64,000 nucleotides of DNA from assembly GCA_941918925.1 (NCBI GenBank), contig OW799233.1, forward strand, positions 146,384,223 through 146,448,222. Reading direction: 5' to 3'. Positions 13,291 through 23,914 of this stretch are shown in pieces. Made by a program: the position numbers and the translations under genes. Every line of letters starts with the position of its first letter. Positions within the stretch are counted from its first letter, which is position 1. Origin of the DNA: Phyto melanocephala (Eukaryota > Arthropoda > Insecta > Diptera > Rhinophoridae). The notes beneath the pieces were generated by a model that ran no database searches, was not told the DNA's origin, and saw only the letters and a list, made by a program, of their open reading frames with translations.

Positions 13291-14638
13291 AGAAAATAAT
13301 ATTAAAGAGACTTAAAGCTGCAGTAGTTTTAAGTTTTTTATGTGTTGTTTAACAAAATTAACAACATCATTCCAAAGTTACAACAAGATTTGTAAAGCAG
13401 TCTTTTCAGAAATCTCATATTTTACACAACGATTTAAAAATAAAACATTCCCATCAAATTTGGAATAATGATGATTTTTGCAAAAAGTAAGGGATAAAAA
13501 AACTGTAATTATTTAAAAATTTTTGTTTGTTTCAAAGTGCAGTTTAGCTGATAAAAACTTAACAAGCATACAAACAATTCTAAAAATAAATATTTGCCAA
13601 AAAATGTGAACAAAATACATTTTTGTAATTGCATAATCAACCACTGTTTTTTTTTTGGTAGAGGCGGTTTTGATTAATTTTTGGGCGTATGATTTATCTT
13701 AAGCAGACATAAGCAACGGCTACAAAAATTTGTTGATGCATTGTCTTTGTTGACTCTTAACCGGTCACCCACAATAAATATAATATACACAGTAGTATAG
13801 AAAACAACAGCAATATTCTTAAATATCAGATCATTATGACAACATGACATGATAATATTTCTTGTATATTCATCAATCTTTTATTTAATGGATAATTTTA
13901 AATCAAGAATTATTAAACTGCACTACCGTATTATTCCAAAAATTTTTTAAATATTTATTTTTCTAATTTTTAATGTATTTAAAAGATTATAATTGCAACA
14001 ATTAAACCAAATGATGGCATTCTTTGTATTGCGCAGTTTATAGGATTCAAATATTATTACAATAATTAGTTACGCAATAACAGTTGTGATCAAAAAACAG
14101 CAAACAAAGATTATATTTATTGGTAGATAGTAATAAAGAATTAACTGCTTGTATACGAATGATATTGACATTCTCACTTAATATGAAAAACAAAAACGAA
14201 TTCAAAATTTTTGTTTTTGTTTTAAATGCAGATATTTGTAAGAACATATTTGTAAGGGTAGAGCAACTACTTTCATCAAAAGTTCACAAACAACAGTTAA
14301 ATACAATTTTGAGTACTGCTGTAGTTTTTCTACATAAATACAAAATTTCTATTGTATTTAATCTACACATGCACATGACATAACAAATTCATTCTAACAA
14401 TTGCCAATAATATTTTTAATAATATTTTAATTTTAGCATAAAATAACTAAATGTATATTGTTTTGTTCTTGTCGAATTTAATATTTGTTTTTATCACGTC
14501 TTTTCAATAATTAAAAATTATTTCATGATGTTTTTTAAAAACAAAATCATGATTCAATTATATTTAGGGAGTTTTTTCAACGACAAATGAATTGATATTT
14601 GTTGCCATTTTTAAAATGATTATTAGTTAAAAGTTAAT
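13291..14638. other. Non-coding AT-rich DNA
   Basis: The first few hundred bases may be more of the piggyBac copy, decayed past recognition. Overlapping ORFs on both strands at 14047-14383 have no motif and are probably chance. Nothing else is recognised. Confidence 0.35.
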
Positions 14639-14730
14639 ACATATCGTCCTTCGTAAATTATTGTGTTCTACATGTATAGGTTTTATATGTATGTCACATA
14701 GAATACAATAATTTACGAACGACGATATGT
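14639..14730. repeat. Near-perfect 32-bp hairpin with 28-nt loop
   Basis: The arm at 14639-14670 pairs with 14699-14730 at 30 of 32 positions; one of the two exceptions would be a G-U pair in RNA on the plus strand. The total length is 92 nt. It could be a small foldback transposon remnant or a hairpin transcript; the sequence alone cannot decide. Confidence 0.75.
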
Positions 14731-14849
14731 AAATACATATACATATATTGTAAAATTTTATTAGAGTTTCAGGAGTGATTTAATATTTAAATTAATGTAT
14801 TTGATTTGCAAATTATAAAGAACAAAAAAGCATTTCTTAAATATTTGCA

Positions 14850-15150
14850 GCTGAGATATAAGCGCCAAAGTATAACTGCTTCGGCGTTTTTCCTAAAATT
14901 TACAAACAGAAATTTATATTTTTCAGTTTCTATACAGTGAGAGCCAATATGGGAATCAAATGATAAGACTTGACTAGTAGAATAAAGTTAACTATGTAAA
15001 AATTTAAAATTTAAAAAGATAGCGTCGAAAATAGCAAAGAAAATGGCTTTTTGTATGAAATCTAAAGTCAAGACTAAGCGACGATGTGGTATTTATATCT
15101 ACCTACTATATATCAGATTCGGCAATGCCATATATAGCGCTATTACTTGT
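14850..15150 (+). repeat. Family C repeat, clearest copy
   Basis: It has the blocks agctgagatataagc, aaaatttacaaacag, a 'gactagtagaataaagtt' block and an end 'agattcggcaatgcc' followed by 'atatagcgctattacttg'. The end is a recognisable relative of the reverse complement of the family A/B leader (aacaagtaagagcgctatat...). There is no coding content. Confidence 0.55.
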
Positions 15151-15546
15151 TTTTTTTTTACATGTATTAACGTAAAAACATTTTCAGATGTATTTTGGTA
15201 ATTATTGTGTAATTTGCTGACAGATTTCTGCGATCACTATAATTAAATTGTTCTAATAACTGTGATTGATTGCATTTTAATAAATTGCTGATACTTCAAT
15301 CTGTGCATAGCTTTATTTACATTGTTGTTAGTACACGCAAAAAAACTTTATGTATAAATTTGTATTCTTATTTACATACACATATATATTTATATCTGCA
15401 TATTTTCAGTTTGTCGCACTATTTTGTCAGCATGTATTGTATGCAAGTGCGGACTCAGCCCACATTTTTTTTGGGGGTTGTGTCTGATGTAAGTTTTTAT
15501 TAAAATATATGAACTGTTTGTAGTTGTAGCTGGAGTTGTAGCAACA

Positions 15547-15948
15547 TGGAAGGTGACCAGTACAATTACAAGTCGTTTGCAAACATTCGTCAATCGCTGC
15601 CTCAGACGAATACTTCGAATCTTTTGGCCAAATGTTATATCAAATATTGAGCTACTTCGTAAATCAAATCAGTCAGATGTGGCAACTGAGATTCGAAAAC
15701 GAAAATGGCAACGGATTGGTCACACACTTCGACGGCCAGATGAAAATATCGCCAAGCATGCGTTACGTTGGAACCCGTTTCATCAATCAGGACGACGAGT
15801 TGGAAGGCCTAGAATAACTTGGAGACGTTCCACCGAAGCCGAAATGAGATGTGTGGGTTTAACATGGAACGAAGCTAGAAATGTAGCCCAAAACCGAGTA
15901 CGGTGGAGATCGACTATTGTTGGCGCCCTATGCTCCAGTGGGAGTTAA
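15547..15948 (+). pseudogene. Non-LTR retrotransposon ORF, C-terminal end (RTE-like)
   Basis: An open frame of about 133 codons begins WKVTSTITSRLQTFVNRC and continues with LRRILRIFWPNVISN, IRKRKWQRIGHTLRRP, HALRWNPFHQSGRRVGRP and a final WRSTIVGALCSSGS. This matches the C-terminal region after the reverse transcriptase in RTE-type LINEs as I remember them, in particular the 'RKWxxIGHxLR' and 'ALxWNPxGxRxxGRPxxTWRR' motifs. The reverse transcriptase and endonuclease are missing, so this is a 5'-truncated copy, the usual product of incomplete target-primed reverse transcription. The frame has no stop until 15948, so the insertion may be fairly young. An AT dinucleotide tail follows directly. 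Confidence 0.75.
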
Positions 15949-15952
15949 AGGA

Positions 15953-15970
15953 ACATATATATATATATAA
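15953..15970 (+). repeat. AT microsatellite tail of the LINE fragment
   Basis: A run of (AT) units starts a few bases after the LINE stop codon. RTE-type elements commonly end in short simple repeats, so this is probably the 3' end of the insertion. Confidence 0.55.
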
Positions 15971-16070
15971 TGAAAAATAGAAACATATATTTATAAAAAA
16001 TGCTGCATTTAGATAATTTCAGATAGCGTAAAAATAGATTTTAATATTGTCACCACACACATTCTTATAT

Positions 16071-16493
16071 GCGACCTTTTCCGAGAAAAGGGACCTAGTG
16101 TGTAAACATTAAGTTTTGAGAAAAATGCATTTAAAGTTTCATAACGCATTATCGCTGTGAACACACCTTCAATTAGGAGATGCCATTTGGTATGGTTAGT
16201 TATGATTTGGTGCCAACCTTGGTGACGTCAGGCCTATGTGTTGACGTATTTGTTTTGCTTTTAGTGTGACAATACCTTTGCTATTATTGCTACTCTGTTT
16301 GTTATGATCTCGATACTTGATTTTTAAGTCGAAATCAGTGACCGACGAGAGTTTGCTTTTCGTTTTCATGGGGTAAATAAATCTTTATCAGAAATCTAAG
16401 TCATTTCATCTTATCCTACACCATTTTAAGTACCAGATTCCACTCTTAAGTTGAAACCCAACACACTAGGTCCCTTTTCTCGGAGAAGGTCAC
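16071..16493. mobile_element. Inverted-repeat element (MITE-like), about 423 bp
   Basis: The left arm gcgaccttttccgagaaaag continues with ggacctagtgtgt. The right arm in reverse complement reads gtgaccttctccgagaaaag and continues with the same ggacctagtgtgt. These are arms of about 33 bp with about three differences. The interior is non-coding and of normal complexity. No clear target duplication is seen, so the superfamily is open. Confidence 0.7.
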
Positions 16494-16899
16494 ATTAGTT
16501 AAATATTTATCTAGTAACATCTTCAACCAGTCATATAGCTAGTTGTAATAACTAATTGACTAAAAATAAAAAAAAAACTCACACACACTCATCACACTCT
16601 AACAATAATTAGTATCTAAGCGAGTATGAAACCAAATTGAAATGAACTATCTGGGCTCCTATGTGAACTTTATGATAAAATCGATAGTTCGAATTCAGAA
16701 GGAGCTAGTACATATCTTACCACATACTAGTTACTTTATCGGCAAGGTAATTTTGTAATAGTGGACATTAATACAAAAAAAGAAATACAATGCATAGTTT
16801 TTTTTCAACTTTTCTAAAGAATCATTTCATTCTTATAGGTTCATTTTAATTCGAGCTTTAACGTGCTTTTAATAGAATCACGAACATCGAGTTTTTACC

Positions 16900-17035
16900 T
16901 GACAATAATAGGGATACCCAGAAAGTGTATTTTATATGTGGTTTTAAAAAGCAGTTTCGATGCGTAAGGAAATAAATGACAACAAAAATAATATCTCCAC
17001 CTTTTTTTTTGGTCGTGGGTATAAAAATAAATTAA
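16900..17035 (+). repeat. Remnant of the 3' end of repeat family B
   Basis: The segment with 'tttcgatgcgta', 'aaatgacaacaaaaata' and the end 'ttttggtcgtgggtata' parallels the last 90 bp of the full element at 35829-37976, whose end is ttggtggcgggtata. The rest of the element is missing. Confidence 0.45.
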
Positions 17036-19032
17036 ACGAGTCTAATATCGACTCCCAATTTATGATGTGATGTGTTTTGTATTTATTTTATATTAATTTT
17101 TTTTTTCTTGTAACGGTCCTGGCTTATGACAATGAAAGACACTCACACCCTTAGCGGAAAAGCCACTATAACAGTTAGTCGGTCACAATTCTGTCTTAAC
17201 GCCTTAACTGGACACTTAACAGAAATTTAAAAACCAAATTGTGTGTAACTGTTACTTCTACCTTATACAGTATTTATTTCAGATCGAGTTTATCTTTTTT
17301 AAAAGCATAAAGGCCATCAGCCTGACTACTAATCTGATCATTTGTTGTTTGAAATAAACTTTTGGAAGCAATCACTTATTGTACAGAGATATGGTGATAT
17401 CAGTCAATCTTTTGGAAATATTCGAAAATAAATGGGTTTGAAATCCAGCATAATCGTCTTTTAATTTTCGGAGATATGAGCAAATAAATACAACTGCTTC
17501 TGCTTTCTTTAATATTTTTATTACAAAAATTTAAATTTTTAGTTTTAGCATAATTTATAAACACGCTTGTTAGTTTTTGTAGGTGTATGATATATCTCTA
17601 CGATATTTGCAGAACAATTTTGCGAATATTGCTCTGTAATCGGTAAAGTTAAGACAAAATGGAAAAATATTGTTAATTGGTTGTTGGGTTTAAGCTGTTC
17701 TATATACGTTTCACTAGTGCTTATACCATATTATCAGTAGATGAAAAAGTTTAAAGTTTTTACAGGCTTTATTTAAAATTTTCACAAACAACATGAGAAT
17801 TTTAAATAAATAAATAAACAAAAATTAAAAACTCTTCATAATCTCAACCAGAAAATTTTTTTTCTTCTCAATTTATTTTGTTTTTCTAATCCCTCTATTT
17901 TTGGCTAACACATGGTTAACACTAAATATGATTGAAGACAATTGAAAAATAAGAATTCTTTTATAAATCTAAAATATTTACTAATTATCTAGGATATTCT
18001 CCCAACAATATAAATATAAACAAAAAATTGAAATTGAAATTTATTAGAAGAATATCATTAACACATTCTCGTGCCTTTTTTATTTTTTTAAATCTATTAT
18101 CTGTCAACTCGACATTATCTTTAAAAAATACGAATGAAAAGAATTACAATATTTAGCATTTCTTTGTAAAAAAAATTTTTTGCAGACAATTTTTGACTTA
18201 TAATTTTATGCAGCACGATTTCTTTTTTTTTCGAAAAATTGTTTAGAAAATCAAATTTTCCATATAAAATACATGAAAATGAAGCTCCGTTTATATTTGG
18301 CCAATTCTTGCTATAATAAATGTGACCTCTTTTTTATTAAATAACTATTAACTGGTATTGACTAAATGATAAAAGATTGTTTTTGCATATCGTTTAACTT
18401 AAGAAAATTTTGTAAAAAAAAATTTTTTTAGGGGATAAATTGTAATGGTAACATATATTTCGTCACATACATATTTGTCGTTTCAGTCATTTAAATTTCG
18501 TTTGGACAAATTTTTCTCTTTCTAAAATAGGATGACGTCGAATAACGTATACAAAAATTTGTCCGGAGAAGCAATTTATTTGATAAAATCATGGATGAAT
18601 CCAACTTGATTTATAAATATACATCAAAATGCAACTGCGGATTTTTGCAAACTGACACCTACGGTTGTTAGTAAAAAAAAAATTTTAAAACGATTTTCAA
18701 AACAAAGGCAGTCATTTATAAAATAATAGCACTACTGTAACTGTGTTGTATTTTACAGCCTTGTCATCTTGACCTGCTCAACGTTGTTAACAAAAATTTT
18801 AGCTTGTCTAACACAAATTGATGGCACTGAGGTTTGAAATTAAAATAACGAATTTAGAAAACTAAGGTCTATGTGGCGACTCAAATATTTTCCAAATTTA
18901 TGAAATGTTACTGTTACCGCCCTATAATCAAGAAATATCTGTTACGTTTTTGTCTGAATTAAGTAAATTTCTTTATTAAGTATTGCTGTTGGTATATTAA
19001 TAAATCAAAATTATTCCAAAAACAAAGGTTTA
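17036..19032. other. Non-coding DNA with one faint family C remnant
   Basis: At 17450-17620 blocks such as 'gagatatgagcaaa', 'actgcttctg' and 'ataatttataaacac' resemble 5610-5720, a faint family C relation. No gene, long open frame or inverted-repeat element is otherwise seen. Confidence 0.35.
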
Positions 19033-19150
19033 TTATTCTAATGCTTTATGATACACAATATTGTTAGTTTTATTTTCTGGCGCCTATTTAAAATGTTGTT
19101 GGTATTCCGACACGGGAACAGGCGACATATAACTGGCCATGTGAAAAACA
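19033..19150 (-). pseudogene. Helitron helicase, last ~38 codons
   Basis: The minus strand reads CFSHGQLYVACSRVGIPTTF and then, after a frame change, PENKTNNIVYHKALE and a stop. The first part is the conserved C-terminal helicase motif of Helitron and related Pif1-type helicases (SHGQLYVALSRV type). The second part is the usual tail of Helitron proteins in insects. It is a broken fragment, with one frameshift and the rest of the protein missing. Confidence 0.8.
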
Positions 19151-19593
19151 TGAATTTTCAAGTTTAATGCATTTTTTTGTAAAAGTATCAAAATGGTCTA
19201 TCAAAAGTTTCCAACGCTATATTAATTTGATTAACCTTGTTGAACAAACACTTCAGAAAAAAACACACAGTACAAATTATCCTGTAGAAACCAATGTGAA
19301 AAGTACACTAAGAAATGGTAAATGAATTATGTAGGTATTTTGGTATTATAACTCCGACCACAGACCAACTCTGACCGATATATTTGCAAAGAGCATTTAA
19401 ACTACGTTTCTTTGCTTTAATGTCAATTACGTGAATATTACTGCCAGTGACCCATTATTATTATTATTTTCTTACATAAGAACCTTCTCCTAATAATAAC
19501 AAATACAACTAAAAAAGAATTAGTGAAATCGGTCCAGCCATTCTCGCGTGATGCCGTGACCAAGGGAAAAAGGGATTCATTTTTATATATAGA
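19033..19593 (-). mobile_element. Helitron remnant with helicase C-terminus
   Basis: On the minus strand the element appears to start at 19593 with tctatatataaaaatgaatc, a typical Helitron 5' TC end, followed by a segment with 'ggtcacggcatcacgcgaga'. It ends, as far as recognised, with the last residues of a Helitron helicase at 19150-19033. The 5' and 3' portions are joined by about 440 bp with no coding match, so most of the Rep/helicase is deleted. The 3' CTRR end was not located. Confidence 0.65.
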
Positions 19594-19739
19594 TTACAGT
19601 TTGACTAATTTTTAAAATGAGTCCTGATATAATAATTAGCCTGTTAGTTTAAAACAATTATCACACATATTTGATCTCATAAATTTATAATTTATAGGTA
19701 CTTTCTAATATTGTTAATTTTTTGAAGGATATCACAAAT

Positions 19740-19960
19740 GAAGTCAAAATAAAGATCTTTTTCTAAATTTTTTATTCGAAAAATAAAGATTTTTCTACGA
19801 GAACTTCTGACACCTCTACTAAGCATCAAAATTTAACTGCTGCGGTTTTGGTTTTAAAATTTACAAACGAAAAATCGAATTCTGATTAACCAACAAAGTC
19901 AGTATGATTACAAGGTGAAAGGGCTTAATTAGCGGAGTATAATACAGCATCAAAAGGATA
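19740..19960 (+). repeat. Family C repeat, decayed copy
   Basis: Blocks 'taactgctgcgg', 'aaaatttacaaacga' and 'aaggtgaaagggctt' occur in the same order as in the copies at 5740-5900 and 14850-15150. Confidence 0.4.
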
Positions 19961-20651
19961 GGATAATTGCCACTTAAAAATATCACATAATAAATTTTTA
20001 TAAGGGTAAGCTCCCGTGTTTAAAAACGTACCCTCTGAAACCCCTCAACCAACTTAATTTTGGTATCAAATAAAAATGCTTGATCATAAGAATGCAGTAA
20101 ACAAAAAAAGTTAAAGTTAACATTATGGTGTCCAAAGTAATATGGCCGATGTATGTCTCCAATATTAAACCAAAATATTTTTTTCAATTTTGTAAGCAGT
20201 GCCAGCTTCACTTCCTTACCGTATTGCGTCCATGGAAATGTCAAGATATTATTCCTACAAACAAAGTATTTAAGCAGTTGACTAGTTTATTTTAATTGTC
20301 TTTTTCTTATATTTTTCTCTAACTTGATTTCAATCTTTTTCAACAGTGCGCAGGGGATGGCATGATTAAGCCGTTTTTATTAGGCATGTATTAGCGCATA
20401 AAGAAGATATACAAAGCGCTCGTCGAAGCAGGTTAGCACTAAGAAACGATTTAAGATACGCTTGTTAGCAATGTAGTTTTTTTGTGTGATAGTATAATAA
20501 TTACTGATTTTCTCCATAAATTTTCCCAATATTAATAAAGAGTCCGCCATCTAACGTTTATTTTTTCAACTAGTGCTTATTTCGTGAATGGTAACACTTA
20601 GCTCATGTCTGATTTGACAGATAATTAGTTTTATCCTTCCGCTGAACGAAT
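19961..20651. other. Non-coding DNA
   Basis: A 74-codon minus-strand frame at 20020-20244 has no known motif. The last 90 bases may be the mariner 5' untranslated end, but no terminal repeat was paired. Confidence 0.35.
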
Positions 20652-21095
20652 ATGGTGGTGTATACGCTTGAACAACGCTGGGAAATATTGCGACAATACT
20701 TTGGCCGATTTTGCCAAAAAAAATCATCTTTTCAGATGAAGCTCATTTTGATTTTGACGGATATGTAAACAAGCAAGATTGTCGCATTTGGGGCACAGAA
20801 AACCAGCACGCATTGAAAAGCCGATACACCCGAAACGAGTTACTGTTTGGTACGGATTTTTGTCCAAAAGCACAATTGGGTCATTTTTATTCGAAAATGA
20901 GCAAGGAGTAGCCGTAGTCAATGGCGATCGTTACCGGGCCATGTTGAACGAATTTTTGTTCACAAATATTGAAGAGGAGGATGTTGGCAACATTTGGTTT
21001 TAACAGGACGGCTCTACGTGCCACACAGCCGCAGCTACACTTTTTTATAGCATTTTGAAAAAAAAAAGTTATTTGGCGGACCTTTTATATAATGA
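20652..21095 (+). pseudogene. Mariner-like transposase, internally deleted
   Basis: The reading begins MVVYTLEQRWEILRQYFGRF, the first helix of a mariner N-terminus. It jumps straight to PKKIIFSDEAHFDFDGYVNK, which carries the first catalytic aspartate, and to QDCRIWGTENQHA. After a frameshift it continues KPIHPKRVTVWYGF, NGDRYRAMLNEFLF and, after a stop, QDGSTCHTAAATL with the second aspartate. It then ends in a YLADLL that looks like the extreme C-terminus, so the part with the third aspartate is also deleted. Two internal deletions, a frameshift and a stop make it inactive. The gene would have cut and pasted its own element at TA sites. Confidence 0.8.
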
Positions 21096-21129
21096 AAGTA
21101 GAATATACAAGAAAATACTATAAAAAAAT

Positions 21130-21370
21130 GTACAACTTATAATGGCGTCGGCAAAAAATGGCGAAAATTTCTTAACCCTCTTAATACGGGTTAACAAATG
21201 AAAGAGTAGAATATAGTTTACTTTGTAAAGATTCAAAATCAAAGATGGCGTTGAAAAAAATATAGCCAAATTAATAATATAATCCAGACTACGCTAAAAT
21301 GTGCTCGTTGTGCCTATGGACATAGTAGTGAAGACTCGGAACGGCTGAATATACCACTCTAACTTGCTTT
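21130..21370 (+). repeat. Family C repeat, decayed 3' part
   Basis: It contains 'gaaagagtagaatatagttta', 'aaatcaaagatggcg' and an end 'actcggaacggctgaatata' followed by 'ccactctaacttg'. This is the eroded reverse-complement leader also found at 6740-6785 and 15115-15150. It lies right beside the mariner fragment. Confidence 0.45.
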
Positions 21371-23202
21371 AATTTGGTGACTTCGCGTGTGTAGTAATTC
21401 AATTTTTAGAATAGGTTATTCTTTTAAATTGCTTATTTATGACAGCATTTTTGAAAATGAAACAACAAATTTTTATTATTTTCATTTCTTTCACTTTAGA
21501 TAATTTATTTTTTTTCTTTTCTTTACTTAACTTAAGTTTTAATAATTTTCCATTCTGTTTTTTAATTAAGCTAGCTTAAACATAATTTTTTTAAATATAT
21601 ATTTATATATCGTTACCTTACAATTTAATTTTTCTAATTTTTTTTTGTATTTAAGTAAACTAATAATAAAATTTCGAAATAATATATTTTAAATAAAATA
21701 ACAAATATATATACTATATGTATTTAGTTATATAAGAACTAAATAAATAAATGTAGCTATAAAATTAATTGATGACAATATAAATAACACAAATTAATAT
21801 GAGTTTGTTTGTTTTTTTTTTTTTTTTAATAATTTAATTACTATGATATAGATTTTTGAAAAAGATTCGTTTCAATGTCATCGTTTTTAGCGTTTTTTTT
21901 TTGTAATTGTTTTCAATTTTATTTTAATGTAATTAGAGTTTCTTTTATGTTTCAATTATTGTATAAAATTCAATTTAGTGGCTGTGTTTAAGTTCATTTT
22001 TTTAGCTTCTTATTTTGTTTTGTTTTATTTTTAAAGTTTTTATTGTTAATAATATACATTACAAACTTAACGATTAAACACACATACATACAAGTAATCT
22101 AAATATTTTTTTTCAACTTTATGTATGTATATGTTTAGTTTTACTTACAAATATACAAACATCTGTGTTTTTAATATATTTACTTTGTTTTTTGTCATAT
22201 ACAAGGATTTATAATACGATTCTTTTTTTTATGTAATTACTTTTTTTAAGTTTTATTTTTATTACCTAATTAATTTGATTTTTTTTAGCTATTTGTAGCT
22301 ATTAAATACTCTATTGTTGCTCACAGTTTTAATATTATTTATTATTATTTTATTAAATTATAATCGATTTATTAGTCTACATTTACAAGCATTAAATTTA
22401 CTTTTATATATAAAAAGTTTTTATTATACATGTACTTACATAGTTATTAAACACAATATTATTTTTAGTTATTTACACAGATATGTATACAAAAACTATT
22501 AAATAAATTAATAGTTTTATGAGAAATATCTCAGATTTGTAAAATGAAAAGTTAAATATAAAAAAAAACTAAGATCTAAAAAGAAAATAATACTGATATA
22601 AATTTTTTTTGCGTTGATAGCTTTAAAGTAAATTAATGTTTTTAAGTTAAAAATTTTATTTTTAAAAATATTCCAAATATTTACTGCTTAATAGCAGCTT
22701 TGAAAATGTAAAAACCTTAGAGTCCTTCAGTAACTAAATAATATTTGCAAGTGTTTAAAAGTTTTACAGAATTGTAATAAAATATTTTCTTAACATTAAT
22801 TTTGTTTATAATTTTTGAAGTCGCTTAAAGAGGAAATATATTTTATTTCCTTTTGAAATATTAGAAGATATATTTTTCGAACTTCATTGCAATGTTACAA
22901 ATCCACAGGCTTAAATAGTGGTCAAAAAAGTAAACATCTTTAGGAAACTTGTTTCCGAACATTTACGAAATCTAGACAGATTCTCTCTATTCTCGTTTCT
23001 CTCTCTGCAAAAAAAAGTTCTCTAAAGTATATGAATAATGCTTAATTCATAAGAACGCTGACAATTTTATACTGCTGGGTGTTTACATACAGCAGTAGTA
23101 GTTACGGCTGAACGCAGTGGACATTAGCACTCTACTTTTATAAAATCGCTTTAAGAATTGAAGCAGTTTAATTTTTCTACTGTCTGGAATAAAGTCTTAA
23201 GC
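21371..23202. other. Extremely AT-rich non-coding DNA
   Basis: Long stretches of T and A with short ATAT runs. Open frames here are low-complexity chance frames. No repeat or gene is recognised. Confidence 0.45.
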
Positions 23203-23914
23203 TGGAGTTACATTCCATGCGTTCTATCCGTTGTGACAAGTTATACGGCAAAACGAAAGAATGCATAAACGTATCAACGCAGCAAAGTAGGTTTACTTTT
23301 TACTTTTGTATCCGTCGCAGAAAAGGTAAAAAAATGTCAGCTGTCAGATGTTGATAGCCATGGATGACAAATAATATTTGTTTGTCGATGTTATCGATAA
23401 ATTTGATTGTGTGGTGGATTTATTTTTTCCATTTTTTTTGTATTAAAAAATGTTTGTAATAAAAGAAAAAGCATTCGAAATAAAGTTTACAATTACTTTT
23501 AAGAAAAACATACATAAAAACTAATTTTAAACACAATTTTTTCATTACCAAAATTTTTATTTTACTTATCGATAACTATTATGTGCTGAGTGTCATCTCT
23601 GTTTGTTTATTATTAAAAGAAAACAAGTGCAATGGAGGAGATGCTTATTGATGCTTGTGTTATTTTTGATCTTTTTGTAGTACAAAATATCATGTACATA
23701 AACTAAATGAATTCCATAAATTCCCTTAAATGGTCAATTTTACTTTCCATTTTGGCAAAATTGTTTTTAGTTTATAAAAACATAACACAACAGCTGATTA
23801 GAACATAAGAGTTGATGCATAAAACGCATTGTATGTAACTTAAGTTTAGAAACGTATAAAAAGGTGAAAAAGTATCAAACGCAACAACACATGAACGGAT
23901 GGTATGTAACTCCA
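23203..23914. mobile_element. Inverted-repeat (foldback) element, about 712 bp
   Basis: The left end tggagttacattccatgcgt pairs with the right end, which in reverse complement is tggagttacataccatccgt. The arms can be followed, with gaps, for about 45 bp ('cgttgtgacaagttatac' against 'gttgttgcgtttgatac'). The inside holds two tatcgata sites (near 23391 and 23566). No ORF. This is a non-autonomous DNA element of unknown superfamily. Confidence 0.6.

Noticed and set aside
20020..20244. 74-codon minus-strand ORF considered as an exon
   Set aside because: No domain match and no neighbouring exons; it lies between decayed repeats.
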